Assembly (NCBI RefSeq): GCF_013373865.1
Contig: NC_050474.1
Location: forward strand, 13,331,045 to 13,395,044
Reading direction: 5' to 3'
Length of the DNA: 64,000 nt
Source of the DNA: Monomorium pharaonis
Lineage: Eukaryota > Arthropoda > Insecta > Hymenoptera > Formicidae
The notes beneath the pieces were generated by a model. The model did not search any database and was not told where the DNA came from. It worked only from the letters and a program-made list of their open reading frames with translations. Each line of letters opens with the position of its first letter. The first letter of the stretch is position 1. A program made the translations under genes and the position numbers. Shown here in pieces: positions 12,822-25,125 of the stretch.

Positions 12822-13497
12822 TTAACCTTAGACTATTACACCTCTTTTTTCGAATAAAACTGTCACACTAGATCACCATCACCTAATGCAATTTTCGAGT
12901 TACAGTTTAAAAACTAAGTGTCCAACATTTCTGAAAAAATTTTGAAATAAAGTTCAAACATAGAAAAATATATTCCAATTAATTAATTTAAAAAAATTAA
13001 TATTTTGATTACTTTTATTTAAAAAATTGTTAAAAACAAAAAATTTCTTAAAATTACATTTTACTTAAAAAATAACTTCCCTAATTTTTAATATTTTAAG
13101 CTAAAAATTTAAGATTATACTCTCGAGATGTTATTTTAATTAAAAAAAAAAAGTTTATAAACAAACCTTTCAAATAGGTATTTATTTTAAATAACGCAGG
13201 AGAGCATTTTTTTACTTAAAAAATCAATAAATTTTCATTTAAAAAATCAATTTTTTATTAAGTATTAGTCGACGTCCTTGTCACACGTGGGTCACAGTGA
13301 CCCAACGTATTCTTTCAACGACTGCCGAACAAACACTGACACAAACTTTCCTTCTTTAGGCAAGCGTTTCCATTTGTAGTAGATATCTGAAATTGATTTT
13401 AGATGGCATAAATTTATATTTTCAAGCGCGAAAGATATCTTACTAATAAGTTATTGGTCCAGATTCTGGTGACCCAGTGTAAGAGCCTAGGGGTAAT
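12822..13497. mobile_element. piggyBac-like MITE, worn
   Basis: Left end TTAACCTTAGACTATTACAC. The right end, inverted, reads TTACCCCTAGGCTCTTACAC. gggtcacagtgaccc at 13288 resembles the GGTTAC/GTAACC subterminal palindrome of the 6855 element. No coding content was seen. Confidence 0.5.
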
Positions 13498-14701
13498 CAG
13501 ACTAGTTACATTAATATTATATAATAAAACTGCCATTTTTTATTATAATTTAAATTTTGGGATTTTAATTTCTACAATATTTTAACCGAAAGTAAATTTG
13601 ACAATTAAATTACAGATAAGCACCACAACATTTGCGCAGTGAAGTTTACATCACACAATTTTAATTGCCATCGTATCGGTTGATATAAGGCGAAAAAGTA
13701 ATGTATTGACAACACAATTTATTCGTGCATGCCATTTTGTTATTTTTTTTTGTGCCAGTGCCGTAACGTGTGACATTTGTAAAACTTCTAAAACTGTTTG
13801 AAAACTAAGATTACTATTAATAAAAAAAACAGTATATAAAAAGTACAATTTCAGCTCCTTTCGACAGTTGGCATATAACTAGGCTTTATATAACATAATT
13901 TAATAGTCAAGAGAAGAGCATACTTTTCGAACAATCTTACAAGTATATTGAAGTAAATCTAAATTATCATTTTAATTAAAAACTAGACACGCAAGAATTC
14001 TCAGCATATTCCTCGCCTCTGATACTACAAATTCAATATAGCTGCAGCAAGAAGTCTTAAGTTTAAATTGTATTTGGCGATTTACTTTACATGTATTTTG
14101 TATATGTAAAAAGTTTTCAATTCTGTAAAACCAATTCAAAGAGTTTCATAATCCTTTGAATTTTATCACTTTATAATCCTCTTAAATACCTTTACTATTA
14201 TAAATAAATGAATTGCATTGTTTTATAAATAATAAAAATTAAAGTTGGTAGTGTTAAAGAGCACTTAATGACAATACTTTTTCACTGCAAGTCTGTCGAA
14301 AATTCGATTCACGAATTAAAACGCTATCACTTCTCCGTCACGTTGCCTTGACAAAGCAAAACAAAGAGTAATTAAAAAGAATTGAGACCTAAGTGGTCTG
14401 TCTAAATCCAAAACTATTCAAGTTCATAGAGCGAAGACCCCGAGAAATTCCTTACTCTTATAATCGATGCATAATTGCGTTTCACTTATCATCCTATGCC
14501 TGTAATAAAGCACAAAACATTGCTACAATGATCTTTCTAGCGCACCCTGTTTCTTATTGGAAAATATAAATATGTTTGACATAAATTTGTTTAAGTCTTA
14601 AACAAATAAAATTTGTATCGTGTACGTTATCAGTAAACTGTAATTTACTTGCGTAGTTACATATTTCAACAACAAAAGTATCACTTAAATATCACTTAAT
14701 A

Positions 14702-15311
14702 CCAGGTATGTAAATATGAAACTGGAATTTTTGTATAGAAAAAACACGTTTATTGTATAAAAATAATAAAAAATATTTTATTTGAAGTATTGCCCATCGC
14801 TAGCTATACATTTTTCCCATCTCTCTGACAATTTGTAGATGCCATGCCAAAAAAACTGTTCTTCTTTTGAGGCAAACCAGTCATCGAGCCATTTTCGTAC
14901 GTTTTCGTAAAATGTGAAGCGCTGCTCTTCCACGCTGTCTTCCACGTTCTTCGTTTCTCACGTCAAAATCGCCACTTTGGAATTTTTGAAACCACTCAAA
15001 GCACTGTGATTTACCAAGAGCATGCTCACCGTAAGTTTCGACAAGCATTCGATGCGATTCTGCAGCAGTTTTCTTCAAATGGTAACAGAAAATCAATGCT
15101 GTCCACAAATCGTAGTTTCCAGGCACAAAATTCGACATGTTCAACGCTATTAAAAACTATGCTGTTGTATGGAACTTGTATTGTTGTAAGTGGAAAATCT
15201 TTATCAGATGTCAAAACAAAAAAATGGCGCCAATGACACGATTTGACGGTAACTACATTGACAGCTAGCGCCATCTATGGGCAAATTCTGATTTCATATT
15301 TACAGACCTAG
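14702..15311 (-). mobile_element. deletion derivative of a mariner element, TA flanks
   Basis: Ends CCAGGTATGTAAATATGAAA and, inverted, CTAGGTCTGTAAATATGAAA, flanked by TA at 14700-14701 and 15312-15313. At 610 bp it is about half a full mariner. It encodes the first and last parts of the transposase only. Confidence 0.9.
14778..15144 (-). pseudogene. mariner transposase remnant (mauritiana-like)
   Basis: Mariner transposase mediates cut-and-paste movement at TA sites (family knowledge). The N-terminal DNA-binding part starts at 15144: MNMSNFVPGNYDLWTALIFC and KKTAAESHRMLVETYGEHAL, then CFEWFQKFQSGDFDVRNEER. Near 14930 it jumps, in another frame, to the C-terminus VRKWLDDWFASKEEQFFWHG ... 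LSERWEKCIASDGQYFK, stop at 14778-14780. The catalytic DDD core is deleted between them, so the product cannot act as a transposase. The ending is typical of the mauritiana subfamily, known from ants. The match was judged by eye. Confidence 0.9.
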
Positions 15312-16150
15312 TATATTACACATGATTGAGAATATCAAACGGAATAATATTAAACAATCTTACTGAAATTTAAAATATATGTCAAACAAATTCATATTTC
15401 TTATAATAGAAAACAAAAATACGTTAAAAGATCAATGTGAAATTATATAAGCTTTACAAGCATAGGCTCATACAATTACAACAATTGTACACAATGAAAG
15501 TATTGCCTATATAAAATAAATTTTTTTTTCTTTATTACTGTACTTTATTACTGTAGACCGTGATAAAGTTTTTTTAGAGTTTTTTATATAATTTTTCAAA
15601 ATGTCTATATAAATTTCTAACATTTTTAGAAAAAATATTTCTCAGACTTTTATATGTTGTAGAACTCTTTTCAAAAAACTACTAAGAAAATAATTCGAAA
15701 AATTCTAAATATTTTTTTTTTTTTTTAATCAATGTATAATGTCTAAAATATTCAAATAAATATATTTAGATCAGTACAAACTATTAGACAGGTATTCATG
15801 TTATAATATTTCTTGTAATGTATTATCAGTTTATTTGTTTTTATATTTATCACAATTTATAAAGTTCAAAAGTTCACAATTTAAAAAGTTCATTGTTTCA
15901 TCATTTTATAAAAACATTACTAAAAAAAAAAAATTATAATGCCACGCCTTTTATTTTATTCTATGTAGTTTTTTAATTACAAGAAATAAATCTCCGCCAT
16001 CTATCACGAAAATAAATGTAAAAAAGTCATTTTCATTATTTCGAGAAATTATTATATATGTATATTCTAATATATTCTGAGAAAAAAATTCGAAAAAAAA
16101 CTTTAAAAAATAGATATTAAAAAAATATAAAAATACCTATTTTAGAAATT
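15312..16150. other. AT-rich stretch without recognisable feature
   Basis: Scattered words such as tttctaaca and tttttagaaaa occur in both orientations, but no clear ends. Nothing coding was seen. Confidence 0.5.
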
Positions 16151-16440
16151 ACTAGACACCATAGACCCTTCGCGCGCGCTATTTGACTTTTTATTTTTTA
16201 CTTTTTAAAAATAAACTCCAACAATAATTGTTGCAATTTGTCTAACCATCTGTACAAATTTAACAGCTGTCAAGATTCAATCGCAACGACAGTGCACTAG
16301 ACACCACAACGCTTTACGCGCGCTATTTAACTTTTTAAAAATAAATTATAACGATAATTACTAAAATATCTATAAATAACCATTTATACAAATTTGATAG
16401 CTGCCAAAATTCAATCACAATGACAGTTACTCTCGCAACA
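16151..16440. repeat. tandem duplication of about 145 bp
   Basis: The unit starting actagacacca at 16151 recurs at 16296, each followed by a cgcgcgctattt segment and ending in a caatgacagt-like stretch. The following 40 bp (gaaccaatcagcatcg) reappear inverted at 34508-34528. Confidence 0.7.
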
Positions 16441-16754
16441 CGAAATAAGTGCAGTGAAAGAACCAATCAGCATCGTGGAAAAGAGGCTTCATTACATATC
16501 TTTTTTAAGATAAGAAGATAAATGAATGAATGGATAATACATTCTTAGATTTCTCATTCTATATTTTTTTAAGAAAACTTAAAAAATCTGAAAAAAATTG
16601 AAGTAGTTTCAAAAATTTTGTAAATTTAAAATATAAAAAATTTTTTTAATATTCAAATTATATTTTATAAGAAAAAGTTTTTTTCATTAATATGCATTTC
16701 TTTCTTTTCTTCTTGCTCCAGTTAAATTTCAACATATACCTATTCTACTCTAAC

Positions 16755-17811
16755 AAAATGCTAAACATCTGCGAACTCTACTTTCAAATGAGCCATAGTT
16801 CGGGAGATGAAAAAACAAAAACCATATTTTTTGGGTAAAACCGTGACTTTTGGGTAAATAGGCCTTAGTCTCTGAGAAAATTGCATTTAAATATGTGCAT
16901 TTTTGGCCAGTAAGGTAAGTATAATGGAAAGCCATTTTCGACACAAAGCGTGGTGGCTGTGGGTGCTAAATGCGCATCTACTGTTCTGATATCCGTGCGA
17001 AGTGAGTTCGAGATCAGTTATAATAATTTTTTTCAGTCTATATGCCAATTAAATTTATTTTCTTTATTATATAAAATAAAATTTTGCGGTTTTAATAAAT
17101 ACAAATTTCTATATTTATTATAAAAAATAATACATTTTTATTTATTATAAAAATAATATTCTTGCACAATGTCGCGTTTATTTTTTTAACATGATCAAAT
17201 TTGCTTAGTACGTGTCAAAGTTAACAAATGAACGTGACATATTTTATAATGTTAATCAGTTGTGTTTTCCACTAAACGTACATAACAAAAAATGTATTTG
17301 CAACACGCGAGTTGCAATTATAATACGTTCATAATGCGAAAAATATTTGTTTTCAATGTTTTTATGTAAATTTCTACCCACAACATTCCTACAAGAATGT
17401 CAGAATTTCATAATAAATAAAAATGTATTATTTTTTATTATAATAGAATCATAAAAATTTATATTTATTAAAACCGTAAAATTTTATTTTAAATAATAAA
17501 GAAAATAAATTTAATTGGCATATAGACTAAAAAAAATTATTATAACTGGTCTCAAACCAAGCTCGCACGGATAACAAAACAATAGGTGCACACTTAACAC
17601 CTATGGCCATCATATTTCATGCCAAAAAGTGGCTTTCCATTATACTTACCTTATCGGCCAAAAATGCACATATTTAAATGTAATTTTCTCGGAATCTAAG
17701 GCCCATTCACCAAAAAGTCAAAATACGGTTTTGTTTTTTCACCTCCCCTTTCGAATGCACTATGGCTCATTCGAAAGTAGAGTTAGCAGACGATAGCATC
17801 TCCTTGTAAGT
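16755..17811. mobile_element. about 1.06-kb element with 400-bp inverted arms
   Basis: The left arm (16755 to about 17160) and right arm (about 17400-17811) are reverse complements with moderate divergence. Shared blocks include aactctactttc, aaggtaagtataatggaaag and ttatataaaataaaatttt. The short unique centre (17170-17390) has no coding signal. It is non-autonomous and its superfamily is unclear. Confidence 0.75.
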
Positions 17812-18644
17812 ATACACATCAAATTAATTATTAAAAACTATTGTGTCTTTCAAAACTGTAAAATTCCATTCTCTTCTTATTCTTTAAAAAAAAGAAAAGA
17901 TTTTAAGATATCTAAAGAAAGATGAGAAACCCCTATATTGATATCACATACACATATAAACATGCATGTGTTTTCTCCAATCTCCTCTTTCTCTCTCATA
18001 CACAATACATATATATGTATATATGAGTAAAACTTCTTTTTCCTAAACTATATATATATTTTTTTAATGTAAATTTGAAAAATAATAAAAATGCATAACT
18101 TGATAGAATGTGTCTGTATTATATCTATTAGAAAACAAAGAAATATATAATAGATGATACAGAACAAGCCACATAGAAATATAACACTCATTCGAAATGT
18201 TGAGCAAATAAAACATAACGTAGATGTGTGTACACACATACAAACACGACGCACGCACGCGCACGCACGCGCACGCACGCGCACACACACACACACACGT
18301 ACAAAATGCAGTCACAACTTATATTAAAATAATGACTTTTAAAATAATTAAAAAAAAAAACTAAAAAATATTCGAAACTAAAAATGACAAATATTACGAA
18401 ATGGTTAAATTTCTCTAAGTAAATCATAAACATTTCGAAGGAGCGCTATGTTGGTAGCAATAACAATTTTGTAACATTTCTAAAAGTTTTAAAAAAAAAA
18501 TAAATAAAAAGATCCAAATTGTCTATGTGTGTGTAACAATACGTAATATTAAAACAAGACAAAAAATAAATTCATATATATTGTACAAAATAAATATACA
18601 ATAATTGTATTACAAAAAAGATTCAGGGAAAGATATTAACATAC
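17812..18644. other. Syncrip intron sequence with microsatellites
   Basis: Contains short AT and CA/GC tracts and no exon-like segment. Confidence 0.5.
18237..18299. repeat. ACGC/AC microsatellite
   Basis: (gcac)n and (ac)n tract, the source of spurious Cys/Val/Arg ORFs on the minus strand. Confidence 0.9.
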
Positions 18645-18821
18645 CTCTCGGACAGCCTGCTGCGCAGCTTCCCTGTTAGTAAATGTGATAAATGCATATC
18701 CTCTATTGGAACCTGACATGGGATCCATCATCAGTCTCAAATCCCAAATCTTCCCGCATTTTTCAAATAACGGAATTAATTCGTCTTCGTACATGTCTTT
18801 TGGAATTTTGCCACAAAAAAC
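18645..18821 (-). CDS. Syncrip: Syncrip coding exon 3: first RRM
   Basis: 59 codons, starting VFCGKIPKDMYEDELIPLFE and ending TNREAAQQAVRE, followed by donor GTATGT at 18644. It contains RNP2 (VFCGKI) and RNP1 (RGYAFITF) of the first RRM. The last part of RRM1 must lie on the next exon, which was not found in this window. Confidence 0.93.
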
Positions 18822-20585
18822 CTTTTCATAAAAAAATTTTCAATTTAATATAAACTTAAAAATAAAGAATTCTGTTATATAAATATATTTAATATATTTC
18901 CTTTGATGACTAATGCATGCTAAGTTTCTTGGTAATAATACAAACCAAGATTGCACACAAAGTGTACATAATTTTTTTTATTTATTTGTCAATAAAAGGA
19001 TTGAAAAGTAAGACATAACACTTATTCAATATAAACATAAATATAGCATTACACAGATGCGCGCGCGTTATTTTATTTCAAATATCGCAGACGAATATTT
19101 TAAAAATTAAAAAAAATGCAAAAGTGTTTTAATCAAAGTTCTATAAAAAGAGACAAACAATGGTAAAATTAATTTTCAAAAGAATTAATTTTTCAGAGTT
19201 ACATAAAGGTTATAACCATTTTTTTCAATATAATTATATAATTCTTTTTACATAAATCATTCTTCTACTTACTCTACATGTACAACTATGAGAGTCATAA
19301 AATAACAATTTACAAAAAATTTAATTATATATTACAAATTGTAAAGTTTAAGTATAATTTTTAAAAATGATTATAAGATATTTTATATTAAAATATGCCA
19401 AAGTATAAAACATTTCGTAAACTAATTACTTTTTGAAAACTTATACTTTTTATATAGAGTACAATCGGAGCTCTCATCCTACAACATTTCCAATCTAGAA
19501 AACCTTTGATCATACGACAAAAAGAAGGGTCTCCACTCTGCTTTCCAAAAGTCGAATACTCAAATGAGATTAGTCGATTTCTTTATGCTAACGTCTTATG
19601 TTCTTATAAACTGTTGAGAAGTGGAGATACAATTCTCCTTCCGCGGTCGTAGCACGAGAGACTTTTTTGTCGTAAGCTTATGAGGTTACCTAAGATGAGA
19701 GGGTCATAAGATGAGAGGTCCAACTGTAATTTAAAAAATTACATTATGTAAAAAAAGTCATAATTCCTTCTTTTAATAGTAACCTTTATGTGACCTTAAA
19801 AATCAATTTCTCGAAAATTGAATTTATCAATTGTTTTATTAATTGTTCAAAACACTTTGTTTTTTTTATCTCTGTTATATAAGTCTGCATCATTTAAAAT
19901 GGAACACTACACATAAAAAAATAATTTATAAAAATAAAATAAATTTACCTCACAACCAGTGCCAGGAGTTGGGCCCTCCCAATTTGGTGGAGGACCACCA
20001 TATTTTCTTTGTCCAGTAGTTACATCCAAAGGGTATCCTGTTCTTTCCAGAATTAACTAAAATAATAATTACTTGTATTATGAAACAGCATTTACACATT
20101 TACATAGATCAAAACTAACAAGCTATACAAATTTACATATATATATATATTTTTTTTTTATTAAAAATCTAAATTAAGATATATGAACACACTGCATATC
20201 TTGAGATTACCTTAATTTTATCTTCATCTGGGGCTTTGGGCGTCGTACTAGTACCCGTACCTTGACCAGCGCGACTTTTCTGTCTATATGTTTTCATAAC
20301 TCCACAAAGATATGCCGATTTGTTGGATACATGCTCCAAATTAGATTCCAAAAATTGTGTAAGAACGTTTAGTGCACCGTCAACTGGAAATTCCTTTAAA
20401 GCGTCGAGAGCTCTTTCATCCAGGTCAACATGAGCCAATTTGCCTGTTTTATAAATTTCATCCAATTTGGCAGCTACTTTCTCATCTAATCCATATTGTA
20501 TAAGTTTGTTAAAATCTTCTGTCCGTTCCACATTTTCCATTTCTTGCTTTTCTTCCATTTTTATCTCTCCATTTCCTTCTGCCAT
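18645..20585 (-). CDS. Syncrip: Syncrip / hnRNP Q-R homologue, 5' part (three coding exons, partial)
   Basis: Cytoplasmic and nuclear RNA-binding protein of the hnRNP Q/R family, which acts in mRNA transport, stability and translation (family knowledge). Read on the minus strand, three exons join in phase 0 into 220 residues: 125 (20211-20585), 36 (19949-20056) and 59 (18645-18821). The order is an acidic, helical N-terminal domain (about residues 20-100), a Gly/Pro linker containing LDVTTGQRKYGGPPP, and the start of RRM1 with RNP2-like VFCGKI and RNP1 RGYAFITF. IWDLRLMMDP between them is characteristic of the family. Introns are 154 and 1127 bp, with GT-AG ends. The ATG at 20585 is chosen because it opens MAEGNGEIK and an AG 2 bases upstream suggests a 5'UTR intron. 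RRM2, RRM3 and the RGG tail were not found in 1-18644, so the gene should continue left of the window. Confidence 0.95.
19462..19726. mobile_element. pogo/Tigger-like MITE in Syncrip intron, 265 bp
   Basis: Left CAATCGGAGCTCTCATCCTA and right, inverted, CAGTTGGACCTCTCATCTTA, flanked by TA (19460-19461, 19727-19728). A second inner pair (acgacaaaaa) strengthens the symmetry. It lies in the 1127-bp intron between coding exons 2 and 3. Confidence 0.7.
19949..20056 (-). CDS. Syncrip: Syncrip coding exon 2: linker before RRM1
   Basis: 36 codons between acceptor TTTTAG (20057-20058) and donor GTAAAT (19948-19947). The peptide runs LILERTGYPLDVTTGQRKYG, then GGPPPNWEGPTPGTGCE. Both ends are phase 0, matching exons 1 and 3. 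The exon is too short and frame-bounded to appear as a long ORF. Confidence 0.92.
20211..20585 (-). CDS. Syncrip: Syncrip coding exon 1: acidic N-terminal domain
   Basis: 125 codons from MAEGNGEIK to APDEDKIK, followed by donor GT at 20210-20209 (AAG|GTAATC). It carries the conserved hnRNP Q N-terminal unit, including LIQYGLDEKVAAKLDEIYKT and ALDALKEFPVDGALNVLTQF. The open frame runs 13 more codons into the intron, which explains the longer apparent ORF. Confidence 0.94.
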
Positions 20586-20679
20586 AGCTAATACAATATT
20601 TACATTAATAAAAAATTTTATATTCTGCTACTATATTAAATTTATAATGAATTAATTGATTGCATGACATCCTTAGGTA

Positions 20680-21118
20680 GACACCTATGGGTCTGTGAGA
20701 CCTGAGTTTTTTCAAAACTCTGTAATTTTTGTTATTTAATTTTTATTAAACAATGTCATTCTTTGACTATATAAGTATGGACTGCCAGTAGCTAACTTCA
20801 GACTGGTAACTAAGATGTGTCGCGCCAGCATCGACCAATTGAGAAATTGGAGAATTAAAATAACGTGTTCTTGGATAGTGTAGTTTTAGATAACCCGAGT
20901 GTTCTTGGATATCATTCTATCCTTGTCTTGCATTCAACGAACAACGCTCTTTGGTCGATGGGGCGGAGCCTAAATCTCGGAGATGTTGGTTACGGATTTC
21001 AGTACAGAAGTGAATGGGAAAAGTGGAGCACTGGCAGTCCATACTTATATAGTCAAAGATGTCATTAAACATTGTTATTAAACAATGAAATCTTGAGTCT
21101 CACAGATCCATAGGTGTC
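20680..21118. mobile_element. TA-flanked inverted-repeat MITE, 439 bp
   Basis: The ends GACACCTATGGGTCTGTGAG and their inverse (with cagatcc) sit between TA at 20678-20679 and 21119-21120. Arms of about 110 bp include the tatataagtatggactgcca block. It lies in the putative 5'UTR intron of Syncrip. The open frames inside follow from the symmetric sequence. Confidence 0.78.
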
Positions 21119-21142
21119 TATATAAGGTACCAAAAATATAGG

Positions 21143-21192
21143 TATTTACCTAGGAATATATTACCTAGGAATATTTACCTAGGAATATATTA
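21143..21192. repeat. three copies of ttacctaggaatat
   Basis: A short direct repeat just outside the 20680-21118 element. Confidence 0.7.
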
Positions 21193-21375
21193 CAAAATTT
21201 ATGATATTAGGACAGAGATTTTCTTTTAAGAAGTTCCATCAAAAGTATTAAACTCAAATAATTGAATTTTTTATATAATACAATTAATAAATTCAATTTT
21301 CTATCTACAAAGTTTCAAGGTCGATTAGGTCAAGCAAGAAATATTATGTTAAAATCGACTAAACTGGTGTATTAA

Positions 21376-21919
21376 GGGTGTATCGGACATACAATCTTAC
21401 ACAAAAGTGCATGAAATTTGAAATACTTAAATATCTACGCCTAACGCATAGTAAATCTAAATATAGGAAACTTGAACGATAATTGGAGTCTTATTTTTAC
21501 TCTTACAAAAGTATTTTTCACGTATTTACGATTTTTTTCACTTATGAGTTTAAATTTTTGACAATGAAAATGGACAATTATCTCAAGTTATATTTTATTT
21601 CTTTAAAACGGTGTAGTGAAAACAATTGAAGCTTGGCAGATATTTTTATCTATTCATATACTAGATATACAAAAAAATTCAAAACACTGGTACTATTTCT
21701 TCTATATTTTTTTAGCTGTTTCATCCGTCAAGATCGTCTTTTTCCATAAGATAGAAAAGGATATCATGTAAAATCAGTAAAAATTAAAATAGTTATAACT
21801 CAGCAATCGTTTAATGGATACGTTTTCAATTTTTTGCAGTACATTAGGAAAACTAAAAGAACAATTTCACAAATTTTTAACAACTTTGTACTATTTTGAA
21901 CTTCAGTCCGATACATCAA
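21376..21919. mobile_element. TAA-flanked element with GTATCGGAC ends
   Basis: GGGTGTATCGGAC at the left and the inverse of TTGATGTATCGGAC at the right, with TAA at 21373-21375 and 21920-21922. The interior is AT-rich and non-coding. PIF/Harbinger-like by duplication size. Confidence 0.5.
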
Positions 21920-21995
21920 TAAACAATAGAGAGTCATGTCACTTTATGTAATTATTCAATCAAATAGTTGGTGACTCTACTTTTTTATATTGCAT

Positions 21996-22202
21996 ATTGA
22001 ACCTTCAAATTCTGATGAAACCATGACATGTTTAAAGTTGTTATAAAGTTCAAGTGAAAAATTTTATATTTTGCTCGAAAATGAGACTAAGCTTATTTTT
22101 TCTTATGAAATTTCATTTTTGATCAAGAAAATAAAATACTTTATGTGAACTTTATGACAATTACAAATATGCCACAGCTTCAATGGAAATTAAGGTTTCA
22201 AT
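21996..22202. mobile_element. hairpin MITE, about 207 bp
   Basis: Two arms of roughly 90 bp (attgaaccttcaaattctga onward, inverse ending at 22202), diverged but alignable around the ataaagttca block. Short centre. Confidence 0.55.
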
Positions 22203-22720
22203 ACGTGACATAAAAAAGAATATTTAATGACCATTTGATCAAGTAATTATAGTATAAAGTATGGCATGACAATATAAAGTATGACATAACATAAGCCATA
22301 AACGCCATAGAAAACAACTCAAATTAGCATGGTGGATTGATAATTGTTTATAAAATATATGTACTAGAATAATACTGTATACATTAAAAACATTGTATTT
22401 CAGTCCTATTTAAAAATATGATTAACAGTTCTTTCTTTGACTAAGTATTGATGGAACTATCTTAATTAAATAAAATTTTATATATTCTTTTCACAAAAAG
22501 TATCTATTTTACTTAATATTTTAATTCAAACACATAACACGTACATATGGGCATAATAATAAAATTATTTTCTAATTCAAGTTTTTTTTATAACAATAAA
22601 AGCATCATATAAACAAAAAATATTTTTCTTACTATCTTTAAATTATTTTCTAAAATATATTTTTAATATAATATAATTTGTATAACAAAATTCATATTGA
22701 CAAAAATTTGTCTTTTACTT

Positions 22721-23332
22721 TGTTAGAATGTAAAATCAATAAAAAAAAATGCTCCAAAAGATATAATTTCAAATTAATAACCAAGACTGTACACAAGAGG
22801 TATTAAAAATAATCATTAGTAACAAACTTTAAACACATGAGAGGGAACAATTAATTACAAACTATATAATTTATAATTTAAAGAATATTCTTAATACATG
22901 CGGAAAGAATTTTCTCTTGGAATTTATCATTAAAATAACAATTTAAAAAAATGTTTCCTGAAAATTCTGTATAGACAGAAAGACAGATCTATATGAATCC
23001 TTCCTTTTATGTAATAGAATTGCTGTAATTTAAAATTTTACTAAAATTATAATGAATTCTTTCATAAAATTACAGCAATTTTACTATAAAGTTATAGTAA
23101 ATGTTACCATCAAATTTTACTATATAAATTCTATTAAAATTGTAATAAACTATTTTGATATCTATGTCGTCTGATGTCTTATCTTTAAAACAATAAAACA
23201 ATAAGTTCCCTCTTATGTGTTTAAAGTTTGTTACCAATGATTATTTTTAATACCTCTTGTGTACAGTCTTGGTTATTAATTTGAAATTACATCTTTTGGA
23301 GCATATTTTTTTATTGTTTTTACATTCTAACA
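22721..23332. mobile_element. inverted-repeat element with 130-bp arms
   Basis: tgttagaatgtaaaa at the left and its inverse at the right. Arms agree through gctccaaaagat, accaagactgtacacaagag and aaactttaaacacat. Centre AT-rich. Confidence 0.75.
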
Positions 23333-23929
23333 ATGTAAAATTAACATTAAAGTATCTTATTCCTTTAGTTTATATCACAGTAAAATTTTAGTAAAATTTG
23401 GCAAAGTCTAATAGTATAAAATTCATCATGTGTGTGTTTCTATTAAAATTACAATAAAATCTTTTAATATGTCCCATAAGTAACATAATTTTAACAGTAA
23501 ATTCGAAAAGAAAATTCTTACCATGCAGTTCACAAATCATCATTTTAAGTAAATCTAAATTACCAATTAAGCTTTGATTCATCAAACATATGTATTTACA
23601 TGTATATGTAAAAATTTGTTTCTAATTTGAAAATATCTGCTCTCTCTAAACTTATAACAATAAAGAACTGGTATTATCAACTCCATTTAACTTGTGTGTA
23701 TGATAGGTGCATCAATTAATTAGACTTCAGAACTTTGAACTAAAATATAAAACTTAAAAGTGATCATATTTTTTCTTACTTATTTTTTGTAAATTATAAC
23801 TTATTTATGTAATATTTTTAATAAATAATTAAATAATTAAATAAAAAAAATAATATATTATTAATAATTAAGTAATTATTATAATTAAAGTTGGATCAGT
23901 GATAATCATTTTTAAGTTTTGTAGTTGGC

Positions 23930-25125
23930 AAATTATAAAGTTAATCAAAGTTCGTGATGAAACGGAGGCCGAGAAAAACCCGGGAAGAGTCGATGCGCAA
24001 AGAAAGGAATCACAAAGAACGTTTGCTCCAATCGCATACTCTGCGATGCATTCGGCAAACGCATACGCGCGAAACGCGCCGTGAAGAAGAAACGTGGAAG
24101 AAGAAAAAGAAGAAGAAGAAGAGAGCAATCCAGACACATCGCGAAGCATACAAATCGGAATGAGAACCAGCGTGTCCTGATGCGCCAAAAAAACTTGTGA
24201 AATAAGCAACTAAAAGTATATCCAAACACAACCGAGAATACAAACATTACGTTTTCGTTTCCTTCGACACAACAGACGGGAGAAGGGAAATTTTTACGAT
24301 GTCGCACGTTATCGATGACACTTTCCGTTCACCGTACAGATTGGGGTAGCGAAGGATCGAGCGTGATCAGTTGGCATGGACGAGGACTGCGACGGCAACA
24401 ATGCGGCGACAACAGCGCGGCACGGCGTAACGTGGAACGGAGCAACGCGGCTCCGCGTTGCTCCGCCACATGGAGCGGCGCAATCGCCACCGTAGTGAGA
24501 TTCGCGTGGCAAAAATTGTGAATGTTTTACTATTCTCTATCTCTTTCGACACCGCCGTCGTCATCGCACTTTTACCGTGCGCCAGCTCGCCGGCCGGCAA
24601 AACCACAAAACGGCCACAGCCGCCACGCCGCGCTCCGCATGATCGCGATATATGCGATGCACTTGTATGCACTTCGCGACGCGTTCTTGTCTCTCTTTCA
24701 GTACATTTTCCACTCGCGCTTAGCAAAATTGCAGACGTGGCAAACGGCAGGTCGCCACGCGACCAAACGACAGATCGATTACGCCGACGACACAGATTCT
24801 AACGGCGATCGTTACCTTGCAATATAAACGGACAGGCTCCTCCGCGCCGAGGAAATGGCGACAGACGTCAACGTGAATGCGGACTACGGGGTTCACAAAA
24901 CGACGCGCAAAGATACGCTCGAACCCAGCGACACCGGCGTGTTGTTGGCCATTTTCTTGGCTGCGCGGTCGCGCTCGCGCGAATTCTGATTGGTGGCGGC
25001 GATCGCTCCGCAACACGCGACCGCTCGACGGGGAAAAAAGACGCATCAAATCGGAGTACGTGCCCGCTGGAGCACGCTCGACACTCTCGCGCTACCACAG
25101 TACCGCGTTAAGCCATCTCACGCCC
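23930..25125 (-). promoter_or_regulatory. CpG-rich block, likely Syncrip promoter and 5'UTR exon
   Basis: About 1.2 kb with clearly higher GC and many CpGs (for example gcgcgaaacgcgccg near 24070 and the 24390-25110 stretch), in an otherwise AT-rich region 3.4 kb upstream of the Syncrip ATG. The overlapping short ORFs on both strands share no recognisable domain and look like by-products of GC content. The acceptor 2 bases before the ATG requires a non-coding upstream exon, and this block is the best candidate. A minus-strand CAAG|GTAACG near 24815 could be its donor, but that is a guess. Confidence 0.5.

Larger units (their letters stand above)
1..18644 (-). other. probable long Syncrip intron, no further exon seen
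   Basis: After the exon 3 donor, no minus-strand stretch resembling RRM2 (an LFVGNIPKSKGK-like start), RRM3 or the RGG region was recognised down to base 1. The interval is AT-rich and filled by the transposons, hairpins and microsatellites listed separately. Treating it as one intron is an inference. A small, divergent exon could have been missed by eye. Confidence 0.5.
20587..23929 (-). other. likely 5'UTR intron of Syncrip with MITE insertions
   Basis: The minus strand reads attgtattag|CT-ATG at 20592-20583, a good acceptor just before the start codon. The interval to the CpG-rich block is AT-rich, contains no coding signal, and carries four inverted-repeat elements (20680-21118, 21376-21919, 21996-22202, 22721-23332). 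Confidence 0.5.

Noticed and set aside
16750..16944. 64-codon minus-strand ORF
   Set aside because: Lies in the arm of a palindromic element; no domain.
20865..21068. 67-codon ORF
   Set aside because: Lies inside the 20680-21118 MITE.
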